A stretch of 64,000 nucleotides of DNA, from positions 5,730,001-5,794,000 of the forward strand of contig CP107851.1 in assembly GCA_036013505.1 (NCBI GenBank), read 5' to 3'. The notes below the pieces were generated by a model, which had not been told where the DNA came from, ran no database searches, and saw only the letters and a program-made list of their open reading frames with translations. Below, one piece after another: positions 18,690 through 27,213 of the stretch (position 1 is the stretch's first letter; the number at the start of each line of letters is the position of its first letter). A program made the translations under genes and the position numbers. Source of the stretch: Streptomyces sp. NBC_00510 (GTDB lineage Bacteria > Actinomycetota > Actinomycetes > Streptomycetales > Streptomycetaceae).

Positions 18690-18945
18690 GCTTCATCCAC
18701 AGGAGGAAGAGCAGTCCCAGCACCAGCATGCCGATCCCGGTCCAGAGGTTGATGTTGATGCCCTGGGCCTTGGCGATGTCCGCGTCGGACGCGGTGATCC
18801 CGGCGATGGTCACGATCACCCCGTAGACCACGAAGAGGCCGCCGATGACACGGCGCACGTCGAACAGGCGTGCCGCCGAGGCCGACTTCTGCTCCAGATC
18901 CTCGATGCGGTGCTGGAAATCCGGCTCGTTGCCGTACTCGCTCAC
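18613..18945 (-). CDS. Small two-TM conserved hypothetical membrane protein
   Basis: The 110-aa protein has an N-terminal charged helix (M-S-E-Y-G-N-E-P-D-F-Q-H-R-I), two transmembrane segments (about 36-54 and 68-87) separated by a short polar loop, and a Pro/Glu-rich C-terminal tail. It starts 12 bp after the end of the downstream-lying symporter reading in the same direction (symporter stop 18957), so it is probably the last gene of that transcript. Function unknown. The 77-bp convergent overlap with the regulator at 17958-18689 covers only its C-terminal tail, which is the less constrained part. Confidence 0.8.
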   Translation of the reverse strand: MSEYGNEPDFQHRIEDLEQKSASAARLFDVRRVIGGLFVVYGVIVTIAGITASDADIAKAQGININLWTGIGMLVLGLLFLLWMKLSPPPPTPAAEETPEPGSHRPGDGD

Positions 18946-18956
18946 GACGCGTCACC

Positions 18957-20627
18957 TCACAGGGAGAAGGGGATGTAGCACAGCACGGCCAGGAGGACGG
19001 CGCCCCAGCCGAGCAGTGCGGGCCTGCGGTACCAGGCGTCGTCGCCCTTGGCGGGCGGCTCTGCCATGCCGGGGGAGGTGGTCCCGTAGACGAGTCCGGC
19101 CAGTGATTCGACGGGCTTGGGCTTGGTGAACCACGAGACGAGGACCATCACCACCCCGCCGACGACGAAGGCGGCGATGGCGGAGACGAAGTTGGCGCCC
19201 TGGTCGCTGGGGATCGAGATCAGGCCGCCCTTGTAGAACCCGAAGTAGTTGATCATCGCGGCGACCGTGCCGCTCAGCAGCCCCCAGAAGCCGGCCGCCG
19301 CGGTGGAGCGCTTCCAGAACATGCCGAGGATGAAGACGCAGAACAGCGGCACGTTGAAGAACGAGAACAGCGTCTGCAGGTAGTTCATGATGTTGCTGAA
19401 GGACGAGGCGATGAAGGCCGTGCCCATGCCGATCAGCACGCCGATCGCGGTCACCACGCGGCCGGTGGTGACGTAGTACCGGTCGGGCCGGTCGCGCCGT
19501 ACGTAGGCGCCCCAGATGTCGTACGTGAAGACGGTGTTGAAGGACGAGACGTTGGCCGCCATGCCGGCCATGAAGGCGGCGAGCAGCCCGGTGATCGCGA
19601 TGCCGAGGACGCCGTTGGGCAGCAGGTCGCGCATGAGCACCGGGATCGCGTCGTTGTACTGGAGCCCGCTGCCCGGCTTGCCGATGCCCGGCTCCATGAC
19701 GAGCGCGATCAGTCCCGGCAGGACCACGATCAGCGGGATGAAGATCTTGGGGTACGCGGCGATGAGCGGGGTGCGCTGGGCGGCCGAGAGGTTCTTCGCG
19801 GACAGGGCGCGCTGCACCTCGGCGAAGTTGGTCGTCCAGTAGCCGAAGCTGAGGACGAAACCGAGGCCCAGCACGATGGTCAGCCAGTTCGCCCCCAGCG
19901 GGTTCGGCGAGCCGATGCCGGTGTCGTCCCAGGCGCTGAGGAACGCGGCGCCGTGGGAGTCGGTGAGCGAGTCCGTCAGTCCGGACCAGCCGCCGACCCG
20001 CTTCAGGCCGACGACGGTGAGCGGGATCAGCGCCGCGAGGATCACGAAGAACTGCAGCACCTCGTTGTAGATGGCCGAGGACAGGCCGCCGAGGGTGATG
20101 TAGAAGAGCACGAAGAAGCCGGAGACGACGATCGCCACCCACTGCGGCCAGCCGATCAGCGCCTCCAGCACGATCGCCATCGCGTAGAGGTTGACCCCCG
20201 CGATCAGCAGTGCGGACACCGCGAAGATGATCGAGCTGAGCAGGTGCGAGGCCGGCCCGAAGCGGTGCAGCAGGAACTCCGGCACGGAGCGGACCTTGGA
20301 GCCGTAGTAGAACGGCATCATCACCAGGCCGAGGAAGACCATGGCCGGAATGGCGCCGATCCAGTACCAGTGCACCGTGTACGCCCCGTACTGTGCGCCG
20401 TTGGCGGCCATCCCCAGGATCTCGGTGGCGCCCAGGTTGGCGGCGATGAACGCCAGACCCGTGACCCAGGCGGGCAGCGACCGGCCGGACAGGAAGAAGT
20501 CGAGGCTGGTCCGGACGGCGCGGCGGGCGGCGAAACCGATGCCGAGGACGACGGCGAAGTAGATCGCGAGGATCGAGTAGTCGAGCGCGTTCGTGGGGAG
20601 CCGTAGCCCTTCTGCCAGGTTCTGCAT
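18957..20627 (-). CDS. Sodium:solute symporter (SSS family), probable galactose/sugar uptake
   Basis: Integral membrane transporter coupling Na+ to solute uptake. The 556-aa protein has about 14 hydrophobic helices; R-S-L-P-A-W-V-T-G-L-A and G-A-T-E-I-L-G-M-A resemble SglT-type sugar symporters, as does G-Y-W-T-T-N-F-A-E-V-Q-R-A-L. Start ATG 20627 has GGGGAG ten bases upstream. It diverges from galT with 103 bp between the starts, which makes galactose (or a related sugar) the most likely substrate; that is inference from context. The small membrane protein at 18613-18945 follows it closely. Confidence 0.9.
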   Translation of the reverse strand: MQNLAEGLRLPTNALDYSILAIYFAVVLGIGFAARRAVRTSLDFFLSGRSLPAWVTGLAFIAANLGATEILGMAANGAQYGAYTVHWYWIGAIPAMVFLGLVMMPFYYGSKVRSVPEFLLHRFGPASHLLSSIIFAVSALLIAGVNLYAMAIVLEALIGWPQWVAIVVSGFFVLFYITLGGLSSAIYNEVLQFFVILAALIPLTVVGLKRVGGWSGLTDSLTDSHGAAFLSAWDDTGIGSPNPLGANWLTIVLGLGFVLSFGYWTTNFAEVQRALSAKNLSAAQRTPLIAAYPKIFIPLIVVLPGLIALVMEPGIGKPGSGLQYNDAIPVLMRDLLPNGVLGIAITGLLAAFMAGMAANVSSFNTVFTYDIWGAYVRRDRPDRYYVTTGRVVTAIGVLIGMGTAFIASSFSNIMNYLQTLFSFFNVPLFCVFILGMFWKRSTAAAGFWGLLSGTVAAMINYFGFYKGGLISIPSDQGANFVSAIAAFVVGGVVMVLVSWFTKPKPVESLAGLVYGTTSPGMAEPPAKGDDAWYRRPALLGWGAVLLAVLCYIPFSL

Positions 20628-20730
20628 GGTGTGATCACTCCCCGCAACGGGGTCTCCGTTGACGTTGCTGTTGCGTTGTGGTTCATTGTGTTTGGTTCTG
20701 TTTGTTGGTGTGGTGTGAGGAGCCCGCAGG
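20628..20730. promoter_or_regulatory. Divergent symporter/galT control region
   Basis: This 103-bp region is less GC-rich than its surroundings and T/G-biased on the plus strand, with repeated GTTG/TGTG elements (about 20659-20712). A GTGATCAC dyad (20631-20638) and a CCCCG-CAA-CGGGG hairpin (20640-20652) sit in the symporter leader. TTGACG (20659-20664) could be a -35 for galT. Streptomyces galP1 is known to be galactose-inducible through short direct hexamer repeats; the TGTG-type repeats here are comparable, but I could not define the operator exactly. Confidence 0.5.
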
Positions 20731-21780
20731 GTGAAGAAGACATCGACCCGGCTCGCCGACGGGCGCGAGCTGATCTACTACGACCTGCGCGACGACGAGC
20801 CCCGCGACGCCGTCGACCGCCGCCCGCTGGACCCGGTGACCAGCGCTTCGGAGATCCGCCACGACCCGCTGCTCGGTGACTTCGTCGCCATCGCCTCCCA
20901 CCGCCAGGCCCGCACCTACCACCCGCCCGCGGACGAGTGCCCGCTGTGCCCGTCCCGGGACGGCCGGTTGAGCGAGATCCCGGAAGACCACTACGACGTG
21001 GCCGTCTTCGAGAACCGCTTTCCCTCGCTCAGCGGAAAACATGGCCGTTGTGAGGTCGTCTGCTTCACCGACCGGCACGACAAGTCCTTCGCCGACCTCA
21101 CCCCCGAGCAGGCGCGGCTGGTCCTCGACGCCTGGACCGACCGCACGGCCGAACTCTCCCGGCTGCCCGGCGTCGAGCAGGTCTACTGCTTCGAGAACCG
21201 CGGCGAGGAGATCGGCGTCACCCTCGGCCACCCGCACGGCCAGATCTACGGCTACCCGTACGCCACCCCGCGCACCGAGCTGATGCTGCGTTCGCTGGAG
21301 CGGCACCGCGAGGCCACCGGCGGCCGCAACCTCTTCGACGACCTCGTGGCGCGCGAGCGCGAGGACGGCAGCCGTGTCGTCCTGGATGGCGAGCACTGGA
21401 CGGCGTTCGTGCCGTACTCCGCGCACTGGCCGTACGAGGTGCACCTCTACCCCCGCCGCAGGGTGCCGGACCTCACGGCCCTGGACGAGGCGGCCCGCGC
21501 CGAGTTCCCCGGGCTCTACCTGGAACTGCTCCGCCGTTTCGACCGGCTGTTCGGTCCCGAGGGGGCGCCGCCCACCCCGTACATCTCCGGCTGGCACCAG
21601 GCGCCGTTCAGCAGTGCGCAGCGCGAGGAGTTCGCGCTCCACCTGGAGCTGTTCACGATCCGCCGCACCGAGGGGAAGCTCAAGTACCTCGCGGGCTCCG
21701 AGTCCGGCATGAGCGTCTTCATCAACGACGTGCCGCCGGAGACCGCCGCGAGCCGCCTGAGGGAGGTCGCCTCCCCGTGA
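20731..21780 (+). CDS. galT: Galactose-1-phosphate uridylyltransferase
   Basis: Leloir-pathway enzyme exchanging UMP between UDP-glucose and galactose-1-phosphate. The 349-aa protein contains the zinc-site C-P-L-C-P (about 70-74) and the active-site H-P-H-G-Q (near 169-173), whose second His forms the uridylyl-enzyme intermediate, plus G-W-H-Q-A-P-F toward the C-terminus. GTG 20731 has GAGGAG at 20717-20722. First gene of the galTEK operon; its order (T-E-K) is that of Streptomyces. Confidence 0.97.
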   Translation: MKKTSTRLADGRELIYYDLRDDEPRDAVDRRPLDPVTSASEIRHDPLLGDFVAIASHRQARTYHPPADECPLCPSRDGRLSEIPEDHYDVAVFENRFPSLSGKHGRCEVVCFTDRHDKSFADLTPEQARLVLDAWTDRTAELSRLPGVEQVYCFENRGEEIGVTLGHPHGQIYGYPYATPRTELMLRSLERHREATGGRNLFDDLVAREREDGSRVVLDGEHWTAFVPYSAHWPYEVHLYPRRRVPDLTALDEAARAEFPGLYLELLRRFDRLFGPEGAPPTPYISGWHQAPFSSAQREEFALHLELFTIRRTEGKLKYLAGSESGMSVFINDVPPETAASRLREVASP

Positions 21781-21879
21781 GCGGCGCACCCATGATCGTC
21801 ACCCCGCCCCCTACCGGCGCGTGTTCATCCGGCGCCGCTACCGTGGCCCCGAGTCGAACCCGAGAAAGGCTGTGACCCT

Positions 21880-22869
21880 GTGAGCGACCCTCGCACGAAG
21901 AAGGTTCTGGTCACCGGAGGCGCCGGTTACGTCGGCAGCGTCGTGGCGGCCCATCTGCTGGAGGCGGGGCACCGGGTCACCGTCCTGGACGACCTGTCCA
22001 CCGGCTTCCGGGACGGCGTCCCCGAGGGCGCCGACTTCGTCGAGGGGCGCGTCCAGGACGCGGCGAAGGTGCTCGACGCCACCTACGACGCCGTGCTGCA
22101 CTTCGCCGCCAGCTCCCAGGTCGGCGAGTCCGTCGTCCACCCCGAGAAGTACTGGCGCAACAACGTCGTGGGCACGCTGGACCTGCTCACGGCGATGCGT
22201 GACGCCGGGGTCCGGCGGCTGGTCTTCTCCTCCACCGCCGCCACCTACGGCGAGCCGAAGTCCGTCCCGATCACCGAGGACGACCCGACGCTGCCGACCA
22301 GCCCGTACGGCGCGTCCAAGCTCGCCGTCGACCACATGATCACCAGCGAGGCCGTCGCCCACGGCCTGGCGGCGGTCTCCCTGCGCTACTTCAACGTCGC
22401 GGGCGCCTACGGGGTGTCCGGCGAGCGCCACGACCCCGAGTCGCACCTCATCCCGCTCGTGCTGCAGGTCGCCCAGGGACGCCGGGAGGCGATCTCGGTC
22501 TACGGCGACGACTACCCGACCCCCGACGGCACCTGCGTCCGCGACTACATCCACGTCGCCGACCTGGCCGAGGCGCATCTGCTCGCCGTCGACGCGCCCG
22601 CCTTCGGCGAGCACCTGATCTGCAACCTCGGCAACGGCAACGGCTTCTCCGTGCGCGAGGTCATCGAGACCGTCCGCCAGGTCACCGGTCACCCCGTCCC
22701 CGAGGTCGTCGCCCCGCGCCGCGGCGGCGACCCGGCCGTCCTGGTGGCCTCCGCCGAGCGGGCCATGGAGCGCCTGGGCTGGCGTCCCTCGCGCACCGAC
22801 CTCGCCGAGATCGTCCGCGACGCCTGGACCTTCGCGCAGGACCTGCGGGACCGGGAGGGCGCCAAGTGA
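21880..22869 (+). CDS. galE: UDP-glucose 4-epimerase
   Basis: SDR-type epimerase interconverting UDP-glucose and UDP-galactose with bound NAD+. The 329-aa protein starts with V-T-G-G-A-G-Y-V-G-S (NAD motif), has the catalytic Ser/Thr region F-S-S-T-A-A-T-Y and Y-G-A-S-K (YxxxK), and R-Y-F-N-V-A-G-A. GTG 21880 is about ten bases after GAGAAAGG. It overlaps galK by GTGA, and lies 99 bp after galT. Confidence 0.97.
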   Translation: MSDPRTKKVLVTGGAGYVGSVVAAHLLEAGHRVTVLDDLSTGFRDGVPEGADFVEGRVQDAAKVLDATYDAVLHFAASSQVGESVVHPEKYWRNNVVGTLDLLTAMRDAGVRRLVFSSTAATYGEPKSVPITEDDPTLPTSPYGASKLAVDHMITSEAVAHGLAAVSLRYFNVAGAYGVSGERHDPESHLIPLVLQVAQGRREAISVYGDDYPTPDGTCVRDYIHVADLAEAHLLAVDAPAFGEHLICNLGNGNGFSVREVIETVRQVTGHPVPEVVAPRRGGDPAVLVASAERAMERLGWRPSRTDLAEIVRDAWTFAQDLRDREGAK

Positions 22870-24011
22870 GCGAGGACGGCTTCCGCGCCACGTACGGCAC
22901 CGGCCCCGAAGGGGTCTGGGCCGCCCCCGGCCGGGTGAACCTGATCGGCGAGCACACCGACTACAACGACGGCTTCGTGATGCCGTTCGCGCTGCCGCAC
23001 ACCACCGTCGCCGCGGTCGCCCGCCGCGCCGACGGCCGGCTGCGGCTGCACAGCGGCTCGCCGGACGTCCCCGCCGGCGTCGTCGAACTGCACGTCGACG
23101 AACTCGCGCCCGGCGGCGGTGCCGGCTGGGCCGACTACCCCGCGGGCGTCATCTGGGCGCTGCGCGACGCCGGGCACGAGATCACCGGCGCCGACATCCA
23201 CTTCGAGAGCACCGTCCCGACCGGCGCCGGCCTGTCGTCCTCGGCCGCCCTCGAGGTCGTCACCGCCGTCGCCCTGGGCGACCTCTACGGCCTGGGCCTG
23301 GAGCGGTGGCGGATCGCCCGGCTCTGCCAGCGCGCGGAGAACGTCTACGTGGGCGCCCCCACCGGGATCATGGACCAGACCGCCTCGGCGTGCTGCACCG
23401 AGGGGAACGCCCTGTGGCTCGACACCCGTGACCTGTCGCAGCGCCAGATCCCCTTCGACATGGCCTCCCAGGGCCTGCGGCTGCTCGTCGTCGACACCCG
23501 GGTCACCCACGCCCACAGCGAGGGCGAGTACGGCAAGCGACGGGCGGGCTGCGAGGAGGCGGCGGCGCTGCTCGGCGTGGACGCGCTGCGGGACATCCCG
23601 TACGACGGGCTCGACGAGGCCCTCGCCCGCGTCGAGGACCCCGAACTGCGGCCGCTGGTACGGCACGTGGTCACCGAGGACCGCCGGGTCGAGCGGGTCG
23701 TCGAACTGCTGGAGACGGGCGACGCCCGTGCCATCGGGCCGGTGCTGACCGAGGGCCACGCCTCGCTGCGCGACGACTTCAAGGTCTCCTGCCCGGAACT
23801 CGACCTGGTGGTGTCGGCCGGTGTGGAGGCGGGCGCCCTCGGCGCGCGCATGACCGGCGGCGGCTTCGGCGGTTCGGCGATCGTGCTGGTGGAGGAGTCC
23901 GCCGCGGAGAAGACCGCCGAGGCGATCGTCGGGGCCTTCGCCACGGCCGGCCACCGCGAGCCGCGGGTCTTCACCGCGGTGCCGTCCGCGGGGGCCCGCC
24001 GGCTGGTCTGA
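22866..24011 (+). CDS. galK: Galactokinase
   Basis: GHMP-family kinase phosphorylating alpha-D-galactose at C1 with ATP, the entry step of the Leloir pathway. The 381-aa product has A-P-G-R-V-N-L-I-G-E-H-T-D-Y-N-D-G (galactokinase signature), the ATP loop P-T-G-A-G-L-S-S-S-A-A (about 117-127), and G-G-G-F-G-G-S near the C-terminus. Start GTG overlaps the galE stop. A strong terminator follows 15 bp after the stop, ending the operon. Confidence 0.97.
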   Translation: MSEDGFRATYGTGPEGVWAAPGRVNLIGEHTDYNDGFVMPFALPHTTVAAVARRADGRLRLHSGSPDVPAGVVELHVDELAPGGGAGWADYPAGVIWALRDAGHEITGADIHFESTVPTGAGLSSSAALEVVTAVALGDLYGLGLERWRIARLCQRAENVYVGAPTGIMDQTASACCTEGNALWLDTRDLSQRQIPFDMASQGLRLLVVDTRVTHAHSEGEYGKRRAGCEEAAALLGVDALRDIPYDGLDEALARVEDPELRPLVRHVVTEDRRVERVVELLETGDARAIGPVLTEGHASLRDDFKVSCPELDLVVSAGVEAGALGARMTGGGFGGSAIVLVEESAAEKTAEAIVGAFATAGHREPRVFTAVPSAGARRLV

Positions 24012-24025
24012 CCCGTTGCGGAGGG

Positions 24026-24059
24026 AGGGAGCCGGCCCGGGCCTCAGGGCCGGCTCCCT
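24026..24059 (+). terminator. Terminator of the galTEK operon
   Basis: A 13-bp perfect stem (AGGGAGCCGGCCC paired with GGGCCGGCTCCCT) with an 8-base loop lies 15 bp after galK. No T-tract follows, as usual for Streptomyces. Confidence 0.85.
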
Positions 24060-24505
24060 GCCGTGGGACGCCTGGCCGGCAGGAAGTCCGTCACGCCCGG
24101 CGGGTGGTCGGGCACCGCGTGGACGACGACGGGGAGTTCACGGTCCGCGTCCGTGCCGCGCATCGACGCGAGCAACGGGTGATCGGCGGTGCCGGACGCC
24201 CCCACCGGCGCTGCCGCGGCTCGGCACGCCTTTCTCCGTCCACCGCTGTGGAAAACCGCACCGTGGGCCACGGTTCGGCACGTCCCGGGGGAACTCCGTC
24301 CCGCAAGTTTTTCCATTCGGGCGCCTTTGTCTGCTCCTGCCCCTACGCTTTTTGGCAGCGCCGGTGGGGGCCGGCGGCATCAGGGGGCGAGACACAAGGG
24401 TTCGGCACCTGGTTGGGGACGGCTGCTAGCCCGGCGGCGTGCGGCGTCCGCTCCAGGTGCCGGGCCTCCGTGCACATCGACCTCGTCCGTGGGGGGAAGT
24501 GCCGA
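24060..24505. other. Gene-poor gap between galK and the LuxR regulator
   Basis: No convincing gene is present. A minus-strand frame from GTG 24205 to a stop at 24044 encodes about 53 residues of plausible composition but has no ribosome site and ends inside the galK terminator; it could be a gene remnant. A lower-GC patch at about 24305-24360 (with TACGCT near 24344) may hold the promoter of the gene at 24506. Confidence 0.4.
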
Positions 24506-25321
24506 ATGCCGGGAGTGGGGCCCGTGGGACGAATCCGCGTTCTCGTCGTCGACGACCACCGCATCTTCGCCGAATCGCTCGCGGCCGCCCTCGCGGCCGA
24601 GCCCGATGTCGACGTCTCGGCCGCCGGGAGCGGGGCGGCTGCCCAGCGCTGCCTGGAACGCGCGGCCTCCGACGGCCGCCGCTACGACGTGCTGCTGGTC
24701 GACGCCGACCTGGGGACGACGTCCGCCGTGGGGGTCCGGGTGATGGGCGCGCCCAGGGCCGCCCCGCTCGGCGCCGCCGACGGCGGCGCCCAGACCGGAC
24801 TCGACGGCATCGCCCTGGTGGAACGCGTACGGTCCGAACACCCCGCCACCCGGACGGTCGTGCTCGCCGAGCGGGACGACGCGCGCCGAGCCGCCCGGGC
24901 CCTGCAGGCCGGCGCCTCCGGCTGGGTCGCCAAGGACTGCTCGCTGTCCCGGCTGCTGGCCGTGATGCGCGGCGTCCTGCGGGACGAGACGCATCTGCCG
25001 CCCGCCCTGCTCACCGGCGTGCTGCGGGAGTTGACCGCCGCGCGCCGGCACCGGACGGAGAGCGAGCGGCTGGTGGAGTCGCTCACCCCGCGCGAGCAGG
25101 AGGTGCTGCGCTGCATGGTGGCCGGCCTGGGCCGCAAGGCGGTCGCCGAGCGGCTGTACCTGTCGCCGCACACCGTCCGCACCCACATGCAGAACGTGCT
25201 GGGCAAGCTGGGCGTGCATTCGACGCTGGCCGCCGTGGCGCTGGCCCGGCGGGCCGGGGTGCCACCGGCCGACGGAGAGGGCGGCCGGGTGGGTTCCGCG
25301 GCCCCGGTGCAGCACGTCTGA
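24506..25321 (+). CDS. LuxR/NarL-type response regulator with extended receiver loop
   Basis: Two-domain transcription factor of 271 aa. The receiver has D16-D17, the phosphoacceptor region V-L-L-V-D66-A-D68 and K143 (V-A-K-D). Between strand 3 and helix 3 there is an insertion of about 28 residues (about 70-98, Gly/Ala-rich) not seen in standard receivers. The LuxR helix-turn-helix lies at about 192-250 (L-T-P-R-E-Q-E-V-L-R, S-P-H-T-V-R-T-H). ATG 24506 follows GGGGGGAAG with about 6-base spacing; a longer N-terminal frame is open but unsupported. No sensor kinase gene is adjacent; the orphan kinase at 38701 is a possible but unproven partner. Confidence 0.87.
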   Translation: MPGVGPVGRIRVLVVDDHRIFAESLAAALAAEPDVDVSAAGSGAAAQRCLERAASDGRRYDVLLVDADLGTTSAVGVRVMGAPRAAPLGAADGGAQTGLDGIALVERVRSEHPATRTVVLAERDDARRAARALQAGASGWVAKDCSLSRLLAVMRGVLRDETHLPPALLTGVLRELTAARRHRTESERLVESLTPREQEVLRCMVAGLGRKAVAERLYLSPHTVRTHMQNVLGKLGVHSTLAAVALARRAGVPPADGEGGRVGSAAPVQHV

Positions 25322-25396
25322 CGGCATGGAGCGCGGCGGATCGCCCTCCCCGTGACCGGGGAGAGCGACCCGCCGGGTCACCGCGGATACCCGCGG

Positions 25397-26971
25397 TCAT
25401 TCACCGCCGACGCCGGTGGTCGGCGCCGGGCGGTCACCGCCGACGCCGGTGGTCGGCGCCGGGCGGTCACCGCCGACGCCGGTGGTCGGCGTCGAGCGGC
25501 TGGTGTCACGGTCGTTGGCACGGTCGCGGTGACCGTTCTCCTGACCGCGGTCATTGAGGCCGTCGAACGGGTCGCGGCCGTTGTTGTCGCCACGGTTGTT
25601 GTCACCCGCGTCGTCGAAGGGGTCGCGGTTGTTGTCGCCGCGGTTGTCGCCCCGGCCGTTGTCGCCCCGACCGTTACCGCCGCGGCCGTTGTCGCCGCGG
25701 TTGTCGCCGCGGCCGTTGTCCCCGCGGCCGTTGTCACCACGGTTGCCGCCCCGGCCGTTGTCACGGCAGTTGAAGCCACCGTTGAAGCCGGGGCCGCCCA
25801 CGAAGCCGGGACCGGCGATACCGCCGATACCGCCGACTCCGCCGACTCCGCCGACTCCGCCGACGAAGCCCGGACCGCCGACTCCACCGACTCCACCGAC
25901 TCCGCCGACTCCGCCGACGAAGCCCGGCCCGCCGACGCCACCGATACCGCCGACGCCACCGACTCCGCCGATACCGCCGACTCCGCCAACGCCACCGACT
26001 CCGCCGATACCACCGATACCACCGGGGCCGCCGACGAAGCCCGGACCGCCGACGCCACTGATGCCGCCGACTCCACCGACTCCGCCAACACCGCCGACTC
26101 CGCCAACACCGCCGACTCCGCCGACTCCGCCGATACCGCCGACTCCGCCGACACCGCCTACGAAGCCGGGGCCGCCGCGACCGCCGGGGCCGTCGCTGCG
26201 CTTGGCGAGGGCGACGCTGTCCAGGGGTTCCTCGGCGCGGCTGTCCTCGCGGAACGGGTCGTCCACGCCGTTGAAGCGCTCGTCGCCGCGGCCGTGCTCG
26301 CGGCCGCCGCGCCCGTTGTTGCGGCAGATGCCGATGCCGCCGATACCACCGACGAAGCCGGGGACGCCGATGCCGCCGACTCCGCCGACTCCGCCGACTC
26401 CGCCGACTCCGCCGACGCCGCCGATACCACCGACGCCGCCGATACCACCGACGCCGCCGACCCCGCCGACCCCGCCGACGCCGCCAACCCCACCGGTGCC
26501 GCTGCACCAGCCGGGCGCGGGGCCGACGTTGGCGACGAAGCGGGCCGAGGACCAGGCCCAGAGGTTGCCGCTGAGCTGGTACCAGCGGGGGTTGCCGCTG
26601 ATGGGGCTGCCCACGGACTTGCAGACGATGGCCACCAGGGCGTTGAAGGGGATGACGCCGACGCTGGCGAATTGGACGCCCGGTCCGCTGCGGACGCGCA
26701 GACCCGTACGGGCGACGACGCGGCCCTGGAACAGGGCCGCGTTGGGGGAGCGTGCGGACTTCACCGCTACTTCACGGGACAGGTCCCGGAGGCGCTCCGA
26801 AGGGGAAACGAGTTCACTTTGGCCGTCCGGTCCAGGAGCGGCAGGCACCCCGGCGGCAGGCCGGCCGTCGGTGGCGAAGGCGGTGCCCATGGTGCCGATG
26901 GCGAGGGTGCCGGCCAAGGCGCCGGTCACCGCGGTTGCGGCTATCTTGCTTGCGCGGGTGTGCAGAGTCAT
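25397..26971 (-). CDS. Secreted SH3-like protein with long Gly-Val-Gly-Gly repeat region
   Basis: Predicted exported protein of 524 aa. It has a signal peptide (about 1-35, T-A-F-A before the likely cleavage), a bacterial SH3-like domain (about 75-145; T-G-L-R-V-R-S-G-P-G and W-Y-Q-L-S-G-N-L-W-A-W), and from about residue 153 a low-complexity region of G-G-V/I-G-G-V repeats interrupted by G-P-G-F-V-G-G elements and one charged island, then an R-G-D-N-G-R-G tract, and three copies of an 11-residue repeat ending the protein. ATG 26971 has GGAG six bases before it; ATG 26977 overlaps that site. The composition recalls PE_PGRS or elastin-like wall proteins, but no homology is claimed. It stands alone transcriptionally. 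Confidence 0.8.
   Translation of the reverse strand: MTLHTRASKIAATAVTGALAGTLAIGTMGTAFATDGRPAAGVPAAPGPDGQSELVSPSERLRDLSREVAVKSARSPNAALFQGRVVARTGLRVRSGPGVQFASVGVIPFNALVAIVCKSVGSPISGNPRWYQLSGNLWAWSSARFVANVGPAPGWCSGTGGVGGVGGVGGVGGVGGIGGVGGIGGVGGVGGVGGVGGVGGIGVPGFVGGIGGIGICRNNGRGGREHGRGDERFNGVDDPFREDSRAEEPLDSVALAKRSDGPGGRGGPGFVGGVGGVGGIGGVGGVGGVGGVGGVGGVGGVGGISGVGGPGFVGGPGGIGGIGGVGGVGGVGGIGGVGGVGGIGGVGGPGFVGGVGGVGGVGGVGGPGFVGGVGGVGGVGGIGGIAGPGFVGGPGFNGGFNCRDNGRGGNRGDNGRGDNGRGDNRGDNGRGGNGRGDNGRGDNRGDNNRDPFDDAGDNNRGDNNGRDPFDGLNDRGQENGHRDRANDRDTSRSTPTTGVGGDRPAPTTGVGGDRPAPTTGVGGE
25401..25499. repeat. Three tandem 33-bp repeats (11-residue units)
   Basis: Copies at 25401-25433, 25434-25466 and 25467-25499 are near identical; the third differs at about two bases. 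Each encodes D-R-P-A-P-T-T-G-V-G-G on the minus strand, at the C-terminus of the Gly-rich protein. Copy number is likely to vary between strains. Confidence 0.95.
25790..26510. repeat. Low-complexity GCC-GAC-type repeat tract encoding Gly-Val/Ile-Gly-Gly
   Basis: Degenerate 9- to 12-bp repeats (plus strand CCGCCGACTCCG, CCGCCGATACC and similar) run with one interruption (about 26160-26340) encoding a charged non-repeat island. It is the repeat region of the secreted protein and is prone to slippage and assembly error. Confidence 0.9.
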
Positions 26972-27213
26972 CTGCATCTCCAAGGTGGAGCGGGACCCGG
27001 CGGGGTCCAGGGAAATGGAAGCCGGACGCGCCCCGACTGCCTTCCACTTGACGTTGTCGGAATGTGGTGCGCCGGCAGCCGCAAAAGTGGCCATTTGAGC
27101 CTTTAAGCGGCGTTCACGGACATCACGCTAAGTGCGCCACTTTGTGTGCGCAACCGGTGGCGGAGCGTGGCCGTTTGTGATCATTCCCTGGCGGTTACGC
27201 CGGGTAATCAGCG

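Noticed and set aside
24044..24205. Minus-strand 53-codon frame after galK
   Set aside because: No ribosome site, ends inside the galK terminator, no recognisable domain; left as a possible remnant only.
25401..25499. Regular 33-bp repeats considered as a CRISPR array
   Set aside because: The units are directly adjacent without spacers and are in-frame coding repeats.
25352..27106. Long plus-strand frame of about 584 codons rich in Asp, Ala and Thr opposite the Gly-rich gene
   Set aside because: It is the mirror of the GGC/GCC repeat composition. The minus-strand frame has a signal peptide, an SH3-like domain and a ribosome site; the plus frame has none of these.
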